DNA of 64,000 nucleotides from Plantago ovata (taxonomy: Eukaryota; Streptophyta; Magnoliopsida; Lamiales; Plantaginaceae), in the NCBI GenBank assembly GCA_028274465.1, contig CM051456.1, positions 126,620,880 to 126,684,879 on the forward strand, written 5' to 3'. The notes beneath the pieces are model-generated. The model saw only the letters and a program-made list of their open reading frames with translations. It did no database searches and was not told the DNA's origin. Shown one piece after another: positions 43,961 to 55,460 of this stretch (position 1 is its first letter; each line of letters starts with the position of its first letter). The translations under genes and the position numbers were made by a program.

Positions 43961-44218
43961 TGTAACAACCCCACTAATGGGCTGAGACCCGGCTTGTTGG
44001 GCTGACACAGCTACATGCGTTCTAATTCACGCACTTTGTCCTCACTCGTGTGGGGACCGAGAACTTTCCAGTGGATCACCACTCCTATAATAATTGCTCC
44101 AAAACAACCACGCTTAACTCTGAAGTTATTTTAGGTGGATTACTGAAAAGAAAGGTGCAACTTGTTGACATGAGTAGCGCTCACCCCCTTTAAGCCTATA
44201 AAATTCTGGGGCGTAACA
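43961..44218 (+). mobile_element. Solo LTR-like element (258 bp)
   Basis: Starts TGTAACAACCCCACTAATGG and ends TTCTGGGGCGTAACA, i.e. TG...CA termini with short inverted ends (TGTAAC / GTAACA). Flanked by CTTAA (43956-43960) and CTTGA (44219-44223), a 5-bp target duplication with one mismatch. A TATAAAATT box near the 3' end (about 44196-44205) would be an odd place for a promoter but fits a repeat-internal signal. No internal retrotransposon region, so a solo LTR or similar unit. Confidence 0.6.
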
Positions 44219-44223
44219 CTTGA

Positions 44224-45039
44224 TGCTACGATCTCTCCACAAGATGCCAAAACAACACCCCCTCCCCCCCAATAAAAAAAAGGAAAAAAAAGAAACTCGT
44301 ATAGTATCCGTTATTATATTCTTTTGAAACGGTAAAGGTTATACTACTTTTCTATTAAAATCCTAAACCGTCCTTTTTTACTCTACCAAGGATTGAATAC
44401 TACATTTCTCCTTTCCTACTTCATACCACTACACCATATGCCTCCTAAAATATTCGTTATTATAAATTTATAATTATATGTTAATCATTATGGTAAAAGA
44501 AAATATATATATATATATATATATATATTTTAAGAAAAGATTGCATTCATACTTTACATTTATCTAACCCTCACTGTCTATTCATTAGGTATATTAGTCA
44601 ATTGACAACAGTCCAAGCAAAAACTTCATTCCAAGTTAACCTCAAACTGCCCATGAAACCAAGCACAAAAGACACACACCCAAATCCAAACATTAAAATA
44701 CTACAAGGGCTAAATATGCAAATTCAGTAAAGTTACAGTACCAGAAAGCATCACAGTCTTTTGCATAGGAAGTAGCAACACACCCACTTTACCTTTTTTA
44801 CCATTATCCAAAACAATAGAGATATCAGTAGATTCCCTTTCTTCTTCCCTAAATCAGCGCGTGTAATTCAACCCACTTTCAATCAAACAGTCCAGTTAAC
44901 TCCAGTCCAACCCAGACATATATACATGAGGCACACATATGCATACACACAATCATGATGCTGTTTTCACACAGTATATATATTTATTTATATACCGTTA
45001 GTTAGCTGAACAAACCAAACCTTCTCTTCTCCCCTTCTG
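44224..45039. other. Intergenic, C-tracts and (AT)n
   Basis: Contains CCCCCTCCCCCCCC (about 44260-44272) and an (AT) run near 44506-44529. The rest is the distal promoter of the following gene. Confidence 0.45.
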
Positions 45040-45246
45040 TAAACCCTAACCATTTAAATACTCCAACGCACACGCACACTCTCTTCGCTGTCTCTCTCTC
45101 TCTACAAATCCTCATAGTTTCTCTCTCTATTTATCATCCTAGAGAGAGAAAAACAGCTCAATTGAAGTCGTAATCCAGTCTCATTTAATTCCTCCTAGGG
45201 TTTCGATCATCGTTCTGATCGGATTCCGCCACTCCTAGCTGGGAAA
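45040..45246 (+). promoter_or_regulatory. SAD2-like core promoter and leader
   Basis: AAACCCTAAC (45041-45050) is a telo-box, common near the start of plant housekeeping genes. A (TC)n tract, TCTCTCTCTCTCTA (45091-45104), and further TCTCTCTAT follow, as in many plant 5' UTRs. The leader is about 150 bp with a second CCTAGGGTTTCG telo-box-like string at about 45196-45207. Confidence 0.5.
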
Positions 45247-48200
45247 ATGGATCTTCCGAGCTTGGCGGTGATCCTGCAGGGCGTGCTCAGTCCCAATCCG
45301 ACTGAGAGAAAAGCCGCCGAAGAAAGTCTTACTCAGGTTTGTTTTTTTTTTTTTTTTGTTCCGGATAAAGTTGTTAATTAATAATTGAGTGATTGATTAA
45401 GTGTTATTGGCGTTGATTATGTTTTTTTGTTTTTTTCAGTTTCAGTTTGCGCCACAGCATTTGGTGAGACTGCTGCAGATAATAGTAGATGGAAATTGTG
45501 ATTTGGCGGTCAGGCAGGTGGCCAGCATTACATTCAAGAATTTTGTTGCTAAGAACTGGGCGCCTCATGACCCTGGTATAGTTTTGCTGCTGCCACATTG
45601 TTTTTTTGTTCTTATGATTTTTTAAGGTGCAAAATGTTTAATTGATGTATTTTACCTGTTCTGTTTGATGATTTAATTGGCATGAAGTTTATTTTAATGT
45701 TAGAGGCCCGATCGAAAATGGAAAAGATTGGGCCAGGGGAAATTGAACTTCCAACATTGTTGAAGATTTAAATTTCTTTAAGAGGGACTATTCCGCCAGC
45801 CGGGGTTACAAAGTTGGCATTATCAATTGGGCTTATTTTTAAGTTATGATGATAGGATATATAGTGCATTGGTTGATAAAGTTGGTGAAAATGTATTGGG
45901 AGTTTTGTTGTTTGTGAATTTTGTGTTATAGGTGTGCGGATAGATCTTGACGGTGTGTTTGTAATGTGTCATGTGTAATAGCTGAACAATCAAAGGTTCT
46001 GCCTGGCGACAAGGAAGTTGTGAGGCAAAATATTCTCAATTTCATCATGCAAGTTCCTCCACTATTGAGGTAAATCAATCTCTCTTCTGACATCCGAATG
46101 CAACTGTTTACTGCATCTGCATCATTTTGCTCAATGGATTTCAAGTGGTTGGAATGGCTGTTCTCTAGTCAAATTCTGATATTATCTTTTGGTTTAAACA
46201 GGGCGCAGTTAGGTGAATGCTTGAAAACCATTGTACAGGCGGATTACCCGGAACAATGGCCAACACTTTTGCACTGGGTGAAACATAATTTGCAGGGTCA
46301 GCAAGTTTATGGATCTCTTTTTGTGCTTAGGATTCTTGCCAGGAAATATGAGTGAGTTTATATGCTTTTAATTAGTTTTCAATTTATTCTTCTAATAAAA
46401 ATTTATCCTGAATGGACAGCACTTTGGTGGTGGAATCTAGAATTCTCAATTCAAAATAGATGACATGCTAATCGCTCTATAGAGAACTTTTTTCTTTTAA
46501 TAAATAAAACTGGTTGAAGTGTTAATAAATAAAACTGGTTGAAGTGTATATGAAAGAGGCCTGGAATGTGGTCTTCTGTGGTGGTGTTTGTAATGTTACT
46601 TTATTGATTGAAATTTATATTATATCACCTGATGCATGCAGTAAAATTTCTGTGAGTTTCTCTTATTTCCTGATTCCTTATGACTTACAGGTTCAAATCA
46701 GATGAAGAGAGAATTCCTGTTCATCACATTGTTGAACAGACATTTCCTGATCTCCACAACATCTTTAATCGGCTTGTCCAAATAACAAATCCCTCAGTTG
46801 AAGTAGCTGACCTGATCAAGCTAATTTGTAAAATATTCTGGTCATCAATCTATGTGCGTCCTCTTTCTGGCTGTTTTAAGATGCCATATGCATTACTTTA
46901 ATTTCATTATTTGGTGGGACTCCAGGCTATCTGGAATTGTAAAAATTGCAGTGGTACTTGAATGTTACATCTTGCATTGCTCTCATCATAATTATTTCTT
47001 TTATAAATAAATTTTCCCGTTGCAAAAAAAAAAAAAATAATAATAAATAAATAAATAAATAAATCTTGCATTGCTATCATCATAAATATTGTTTTTTCTG
47101 GCATATAATGCTTATGTGTATGATACTTTTTGAATCGTAAGTTTGTAACGTTAATTTCCGAGGTTCAGGCTATTCTGAATCGTTCGACAATATCTTTTAA
47201 ATACTGTCACATTTTTTTGGCTCATTAATTTGGTTGAGGTGGTATCTGCCTTTATTTATTTATGAAATTATTTTTGGCATCTCTTAGTTTGATCTATTCA
47301 TCATCAGTTGTGTATTTTCTATTTTTTTTGGCAGTTGGAGATTCCAAAACAGTTGTTTGATCCCAATGTTTTTAATGCCTGGATGGCTCTTTTCTTGAAT
47401 ATATTGGAGAGGCCTGTTCCTTTAGAAGGTCAACCTGCTGACCCTGAGATGAGAAGATCATGGGGATGGTGGAAGGTGAAGAAATGGACAATCCACATTT
47501 TAAACCGCCTTTTCACTAGGTAGGATCCTTATTATGCATCTGGATCCTAGTATAGCCTATCAATATGTTGCTTATGCTGAATATAGTCCTGACCTTCATG
47601 GTAGCCCCTTATCCTAATTCTTGTTTCTATTTATTTTTCAGATTTGGAGACATGAAACTTCAAAACCCAGATAATAAAGCTTTTGCCCAGATGTTCCACA
47701 AGAACTATGCTGGGAAAATTTTGGAATGCCATTTAAATTTGTTGAATGCGATCCGCGTTGGTGGGTATTTGCCTGACAGAGTGATCAATCTTATTTTGCA
47801 ATACCTGAGCAATAGGTTTGTTTTAAACTCTTAATCTGTTTCTAAACTTATCAGTTCTTTTGTCCTCTTTGTTCTTTACTCCCCCTATAACCTGCATATG
47901 ATGTCTGTCTATTGGCGGAAAACCTTACTACCTTCTCGGAACCTGAATTGTTGCTGCATTTATGTGAAGTAACTGTATATGCTGAGATGCTAATCTGTCT
48001 CAGGTAAAAAGTGTATAGCTGTGGTATACAAGTTGTATGCAGCATGATTGGCTTGGCTGATCAACTTGATTTATTGGAAAATGCTATTTTCTTTCAATTA
48101 TCTATTTTGACTACATCCATTTTTTCCACTTTGTATTTCATTAAACACGTAACTCTTTTCTGGAAACTTTCTCTAGCTTTCTTCTTTCATCCTCCTTTTT

Positions 48201-51200
48201 TTCCTAAACTCAGATCAAAGACATTGTTCGGTGCAGCGCCTATGTGTGGTACCAGTCAGTTTATAAATGAAAATGATCCATATTAATTTCAATGTTTATT
48301 CCGCAAAGCACTTAGCACGCAACTCACAGCTTCAAATACCGCCAACCACAGATGATTTTAGGTGTTCAATTGGGGTGTCTGAGCTCATAAGCCACCATGT
48401 GAGGAGATCCATCTGAGTTTTTATTAACATACATGAGAATTCTATAGGAATGATCTATGATTTTTTTTCCCATGGTATATCTATCTGTAAATGCCAAGCT
48501 TCTTTGCCATCTACTACCGATAATTTTGCAGATATTGATTATTTAGTGTTAAGCTTGTTCTGTATGAACCCTCTTGGCTTTGAAGCATCTTATTTTCTTT
48601 ATGGAAAAGAAAGTGTGTTCACTGTTCACCTAAATTTATATTTTACTGTGTGTAGCAACAGCGCTGACTTGCACAAGCAGCAACAATATTGTCATTGAAT
48701 GTTTTTTATTTAACAGTACATTGGTCAAAGAGCAAACTATTATAAAGCTATGTTTTATCCTTTTGCTCGTCTTGATTCAAGTCTCTTTTGTGCAGTATTT
48801 CGAAGAATAGTCTGTATAGTCAGCTGCAACCACGGCTTGATATTGTTCTTTTCGAAATAATCTTTCCACTTATGTGCTTCTCTGAAAGTGACGATATACT
48901 GTGGAATGAAGACCCACATGAGTACGTACGGAAGGGATATGGTATGTTCAAACTTCAAACTGTCACCTCTGGTCTTTTTATGTACTACATGTGATCTAGA
49001 TCCTTCAATTTGAGATGAATCGTATTAATTTCTTTTCATGCATCCGCAGACATAATTGAGGATTTATATAGTCCTAGAACTGCTGCAATGGATTTTGTGA
49101 GTGAACTTGTCCGAAAACGAGGAAAGGATAATCTTCAAAAGTTCCTATTGTTTATTGTGGAGATTTTTAACAGGTACAGACCCAACTTTGTGGATTATTG
49201 CCAACTTAACATTACTTAAACTGGAGCTGATAATCTTTTACATGCGAACCTAGGTATGATGCGGCAGCAGTGGAACATAAACCCTACAGGCAGAAAGACG
49301 GCGCCCTTCTTGCCATTGGAGCTTTATGTGATAAACTGAAGCAGACTGAACCCTACAAATCTGAACTTGAGCATATGCTTGTACAGCATGTATTCTCTGA
49401 GTTCAGCAGTCCCATGGGACATCTTAGAGCTAAGGTAGGATGTCTTGGTATTATTTTCTGTTGCCTTGTCTTTATATAGCTATACCATGTATGTCTTGTG
49501 CCATCACTGTCCCTTTACCTGAGTTAGTTCTCAAGATTACTGTATCATTTAAATGCTTTTCAATATAATGATTATTGCTCATAATGAAACTGAGTTGGTT
49601 TACTTGTTCTGTCCACATGCAAACAATTTTAATTCAATTGAATCCACAGGCACAGCTCTTTCAGTTTTATGTACTAATGTACCATTTTAATTCAATTGAA
49701 TCTACAGTTAAAGTTCTTTCAGTGTTATGTATTAATTTGTTGTTATCTTTTGTTTTTATTCCATTCTCGTCACATATTTTCTGTATTTTTAGGCAGCTTG
49801 GGTTGCTGGGCAATATGCACACATAAATTTCTCTGATCCTAATAACTTCCGTAGAGCATTGCACAGTGTAGTTGCTGGGATGCGGGACCCAGAACTTCCT
49901 GTTCGCGTTGATTCAGTATTTGCACTGCGTTCGTTTGTGGAAGCTTGCAAAGGTACAATGTTCTCGTCTTTATATTATTTCTCATTTCTAGTAAATATGT
50001 GTATACTTGTTCACAGACTCAGGCTTCTTTTCTTATCACAGATCTGGCTGAAATTCGACCAATTCTTCCACAATTACTTGATGGTATGTCATTTCTCAAT
50101 TTGCAACTGCAGCATAGCTCAAAGTTGCATCATTCGAACTAAATTTTTTCTCCTGAAATCATTCTCAGAGTTCTTCAAGCTCATGAATGAGGTTGAGAAT
50201 GAAGATCTTGTGTTCACTCTTGAGACAATCGTGGACAAATTTGGGGAGGAGATGGCTCCTTATGCCATTGGATTGTGCCAGAATTTGGTGAGTATAATAT
50301 ATTTGGAGATCTTGATAGTTATAGTAGTTTCATTTCTTGTCTTGTAACATGTAATTCGTATTTCTAGGCTGCTACATTTTGGAAGTGCATGAATAGTGCT
50401 GAAGCAGATGAGGAAGGTGATGATCCTGGTGCTTTGGCCGCAGTTGGTTGCTTGCGTGCCATAAGCACAATCCTCGAGTCCGTTAGCAGACTTCCTCATC
50501 TCTTCATGCACATAGAACCAACTTTGTTGTCAATAATGCGCAGGATGTTGACCACTGATGGGCAAGGTAGTCATGCTTTATTAAGTGTTTATTCCATATT
50601 TTGGTTGTTGAACTTGTAATTTGGGTTGTAAGTTATTACTTTGAGAGGCTCAACATCATCAGTTGACTGCAATAAGGATTTCTTTTTTTCAGTGTGGAGA
50701 TATTAATTTGTCTGTATTGAGATACAGAAGCCTGGATAAAATGTTCCAAAAATCCTGTTGCTTGTGTTCTATTTTTTTATTTATACTGTCCCCATGTGCT
50801 CAGCGAAAACCTAGCATTATCACAAGAGATCCAGGATGCCTACTAGCTATTACCATGACTGGGACAAAAATGGTCGTAGAAGATATGCTATGATTCTGAA
50901 CTTTTTACATTTATTTGAAAATTGTAATTTTGTGTCGGTGTAAGTCCTCCCAGCTTTGAATTTTTTTCCTAGTGTCTTAATGGGTTGCTTGATATGTTCC
51001 TCTACCCATTTTAGATTTTCCACGAATTTTGTTTCTATTGTTTTAATGGTAGGCTCTTCCATGTGAAATCTGTGGAAAATTACATAGTGAGTTGAGTTCA
51101 TTTGGGTAGTGACAGTGTTATGTGTTCATTGGAGTGGGAGAAATGGTAATGTTTAGTTGGTATGCTCCTTACAAATTTATAATTCTGCAGAGGTGTTTGA

Positions 51201-54050
51201 GGAAGTCTTGGAGATTGTCTCTTATATGACCTTTTTCTCACCTACTATATCGCTCGAGATGTGGAGTCTTTGGCCATTATTGATGGATGCCCTGGGTGAT
51301 TGGGCAATTGACTTTTTCCCAAGTATGATACTTTTAAACTTATACTTCTACTTTTTTTGTCTTTCTTGTATAGGCTTGTCCTTGAACATTTCATTGAAAC
51401 ATTGTCATTTGTTGCGCCTACTATATCCCTCATTCTTATGATGTAACAAAACTATCAGTGGCTACCTGTTTATCATGTAACTATACGCATACTGTTCTTA
51501 TTTGGATTCTGTGGAGCAATCAAGGCTATCTATAACAGTTAGATTAATTAAAAGTTGTGAATATACTAGTTTACTAATTTGTGAATATAGCCCTCACTAC
51601 TTACAGTAACAGTTCAAATAACTAAAAATTGTATCTGTTGTTTTGATATTTCTTCATTTCACAAATTGCAATACCACATCTGTTTTTGTTTGCTGGGCTA
51701 TCTTGTGTAAATTCCTATTATAGTCTGTTTTTTGTGGGTACTTTTCAGATATCTTGGTGCCGCTAGATAACTATATATCTAGAAGCACCGCGCATTTTCT
51801 TACATGCAAGGACCCAGATTACCAGCAAAGCCTTTGGATCATGATTTCATCCGTGAGTTAACTCATCCGAGACCCGGGATAATCTGTGAAATTCAGTATA
51901 AACTGTGTATCAATTTTTTCATTGTGATATTCAATATAAACTGTTAATTGCACAGATCATGGCTGACAAGAGCCTAGAGGATGGTGATATTGAGCCAGCA
52001 CCCAAGCTCATTCAAGTAGTATTCCAGAACTGCAGAGGACAGGTTGATCAGTGGGTGGAGCCTTATTTGAGAATTACAATGGAGCGTCTCCGCCGCACAG
52101 AAAAATCTCATCTGAAATGTCTCTTGATGGAAGTGGTAGGAGACTTGACTCAACCCCCTGTGCATGTTCTAATGCAGTATTAGGACATTAGAGTAGTGTT
52201 TCGTACAGAGCATTCATCACGACATCATACCACTTTCTTGGTGGACACATTGCACCTTTTCTTTGATCTTGATCTTCCTGCTTCGTCTTTTATATACTAC
52301 TTACTCATTTTCTGGTGCATTGACCTCCTATAGCTTTGATTAGCTGTGATTAAGGTCATTTATGCACATATGTTATATCTCTGGTCTTTAGGCTCTCATC
52401 ATGTGCTCTGTTACACTTGAATAGTTTTCCCTTTCCCTCCTATGTTAATCATATCAGGACCTTGGTTTTCTTTAATTCTTTCATGATTCCAAACCAAGTT
52501 GTGATATGTAAAAGTTCAAGAGTATCATATGCTGGTGTCCGTCATAACTCTCCATGATATTATTATCTACCATCTCATTGTTAAATTTATTAAGACCCTT
52601 ATAGATTGAAAGCAAGGTAAAAAGTCCTTGGCTAGTTTTGGCTCAGAACGATTGTCTTGGTTCAGTTTATGACTGTAAGAGAAATTATTGTTAATATTAT
52701 TGTTGCTGGATCTGGAATAAGAATTATTTCCCTATATTTAGTGAATAAATTACTTTTAGGCTCATTGCGCAATTTGCACGTGCCCCACTCCTTTTAGTGA
52801 ATAAGATTTTAGTTAGTTTTGTGAATGTCTTGTGTCACTCTGCGTCTTTTCTTATTATCTTACTCAAGGTATTATAAATAAATCTAACATTTAAAGCCTC
52901 TGGCTGCTAATAGGTTGCTGATGCTCTATATTACAACGCATCCTTTACACTCAGCATACTACAGAAGCTTAATGTTGCAACCGAAGTTTTTAACCTTTGG
53001 TTCCAGATGTTGCAACAAACTAAAAGGAGTGGGGCGCGTGCCAATTTTAAAAGGTGTGCATTTATCTTTTCCAATTTACGTCGACATTATTCTATTGTCT
53101 TTCTCCCATTCATTAAAGTACAGACGACATGGGATTATATTGTTTTCAGGGAAAATGATAAGAAATATGCTGTTTGGGTTTGACATCATTGCTTCCGCTC
53201 CCAGCCGAACAGTTGCCAGGAGAAGCACTGGAGCGTGTTTTTAAGTCTACCCTTCACTTGCTTGTTGCCTACAAAGACCAAGTAGCAGGTTATTGCATTC
53301 ATATGCTTTTTAACCACAGATAGCATGTTTATTGTCCTGAAAATTTGTACATAACCCAGTGTTCAGAGAACTTGTTGGAACTATAATTGTATACCTTTCT
53401 GTTTGATTAGAAGGATTAGAAGCTGCCAAGGAAGAAGAAGAGGAAGAAGATGATGATGATGATATGGACAACTTTCAAACTGATGAAGATGGTGTTGGCG
53501 ATGATTCTGACAAGGATATGGGGGTTGATGCTGAAGATGGAGATGAAGTTTCTAACTCGAAACTTCTAAAATTGGCTGCTCAGGTCTGTATTTCTTTCAT
53601 CCATTCTATACTGAAGATTTACAACATATAAAGGAAGTGCTTGTGATTGTGATGATCCTAACAAGAGCGCTAGTTTTACAGGCCAAGGCTTTCCGTAGTT
53701 CTGAATTTGATGATGACGACTCAGATGATGATTTCAGCGATGATGAAGACTTGCAATCACCAATTGATGAAGTTGATCCATTCGTTTTCTTTGTCGACAC
53801 TATTAAAGGTAAAGTTTAGTTTCTCTCCAACTTGTAGCTGAATTCTTCTACTCATGATTTCCTTACCTGTGTTTTTTGTATAGTTTTGCAAGCATCAGAT
53901 CCTTTGAGGTTCCAAAACCTCATGCAGACACTTGATTTCCAGTATCAGGCGATTGCAAATGGTATTGCTCAACATGCCGAACAGAGAAGAGCAGAGATTG
54001 AAAAAGAAAAACTGGCCAAGGCAACTGAGACAGCTGCTACTGCGGCGTGA
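45247..54050 (+). CDS. SAD2: Importin beta-like SAD2 / importin-7/8 type (one-base lesion)
   Basis: Twenty-two exons: 45247-45336, 45440-45575, 45982-46069, 46202-46351, 46691-46853, 47335-47519, 47642-47815, 48796-48941, 49050-49173, 49254-49434, 49793-49952, 50042-50083, 50169-50287, 50368-50566, 51191-51322, 51749-51852, 51956-52135, 52914-53053, 53150-53288, 53411-53583, 53682-53808, 53884-54050. All phases agree except exon 19, which lacks one base after GATAAGAAA (about 53160-53170); its next exons are in frame only if 140 rather than 139 bp is assumed, giving about 1,039 residues. N-terminal importin-beta Ran-binding repeats ([37 protein letters not shown]) lead into HEAT repeats. The C-terminus has acidic loops ([23 protein letters not shown]) and ends [15 protein letters not shown]. 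In Arabidopsis, SAD2 imports MYB4 and affects ABA, trichome and miRNA responses. Confidence 0.92.
46992..47062 (+). mobile_element. Very short 5'-truncated LINE insertion in SAD2 intron 5
   Basis: About 30 bp of unique sequence (TTATAAATAAATTTTCCCGT TG) followed by A(14) and AATAAATAAAT. Flanked by ATCTTGCATTGCTCTCATCAT plus AA (46969-46991) and the same with one change (47063-47085), a 23-bp duplication. Non-coding and distant from splice sites. Confidence 0.75.
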
Positions 54051-54878
54051 TTTTGGGAAGCAAGACACAGATTAATTCTTTGGTCGGTCAAATAATGGTT
54101 CAAAGAAACCTCAAGTCGTGTGCTTGTGTCAGTGTGTCTCGTTGTCAGCATCTCATACGGTTCCTGAAGATAGGCCATGTGAACCGGTTCAAACTTTTTG
54201 AATCCTTGCAGAAGGCATTGTAGTACCATTTTTTATACAGATGAAAAAAAATCACGTCATGGTATAGAGTTTAGGAAGGGCTTACAGTTGGGGAAAGTCA
54301 TTAGACATTGTAATTGATGGCTGTTTTCCCTTTTTTTTTTCTTTTTCTTTTTTCTTTGGAGCAATTGGTGTCCCGGCATATTGTCTTTGGACATGGTTGT
54401 GTGCTTGTGTATGCTCAAGCATGGTTGGTCTGGGTTTGGGAGATTTTGCAGAATGTGAATCTTATACGGGATGTAATATTCTTTTTTTTTTTTACTTGTG
54501 GTATCATATGAGAATCATGAGTTAATAGAAGTACTTTTTAATACTGATAGATGTCACTCTGCGTCTCTTGCTTCGGATTGATGCAGTGCCACCAATTAGT
54601 GTTCATGTTTGGCTATATCGCTTGACTTGGTGGGCCACAAAAGAATTTCTGGTAAAAATACATTTTTATTACGAATAACTTTGTCATCATCGATACAAAA
54701 AAGTTCAAAATTTTGTATTTAGAGCACTCTTTAAGTGATAAAAAGGACACATAGAGTATATATACGTGGTGTCACATATATAGGGAAGAAATAGGGAGGG
54801 ACAAATGAAAGCATTAGTTGCAGGATACCTATAATATACTCCTATCCTAAATTTGAGATAAAACTTCAAAAATTCATA
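54051..54878. other. SAD2 3' UTR and spacer
   Basis: Probable 3' UTR to about 54540. Poly-T and poly-C/T tracts at 54330-54360. No other gene. Confidence 0.5.
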
Positions 54879-55145
54879 CTTCCTCCTTCTCACAAAACAT
54901 TACCCCACTAGGGTTAGTGCACAGTTTAATAAGAAACAATAAAGTAGTATAAATTTAGTTGGGTATGTTAATATTTTAATTGAAATTGAGTTGTTAGTTA
55001 AAGTATAAAGCAGTGGCAAAGTTGTAATATAGTGTACAAAATAATATTTTTAATGCGTGGGGTAGCTTCCATTTCAAGAAATGGGTAAAGTTTTGTGGGA
55101 CAGCTACAAATGGAAAATGGGTAAAGTTTTGTGAAACGTAGTGAG
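54879..55145. mobile_element. Stowaway-like MITE
   Basis: Left CTTCCTCCTTCTCACAAAAC and right (read inward) CTCACTACGTTTCACAAAAC are inverted repeats of about 20 bp. TA flanks it (54877-54878, 55146-55147). An internal direct repeat ATGGGTAAAGTTTTGTG occurs twice near the right end. Confidence 0.75.
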
Positions 55146-55218
55146 TAAAAAACAACCAAACTTCAGGATACTAAAAATGATGGGCCACATGAATCCTGCC
55201 CTATTTCTGAGGAGATCC

Positions 55219-55460
55219 TAAACTCTCTTAAAATATATATATATATATATATATCTATATATATATAGATATATATATATATATATTTATTGTGTGTTTG
55301 TGTGTGTGTGTGTGTGTATATAATAAATAAATAAAACAAATATATAAATATATAAATAAATAATAAATAAATAAAGTAAATATAGAAATAAATAAAATAA
55401 ATATATAAATAATATAATAAATAAATAAATATATAAAGTAAATATATAAAAGGTACTACT
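55219..55460. repeat. Compound microsatellite (TA)n-(GT)n-(AAAT)n
   Basis: TATATA array, then GTGTGTTTGTGTGTGTGTGT, then repeats of AATAAATA and TATAAATA. Typical slippage-prone AT-rich DNA. Confidence 0.9.

Noticed and set aside
52140-52913. Extra SAD2 exon between 52136 and 52913
   Set aside because: Exons 17 and 18 join in phase and family sequence continues directly from MEV to VADALYY, so the whole interval is intron.
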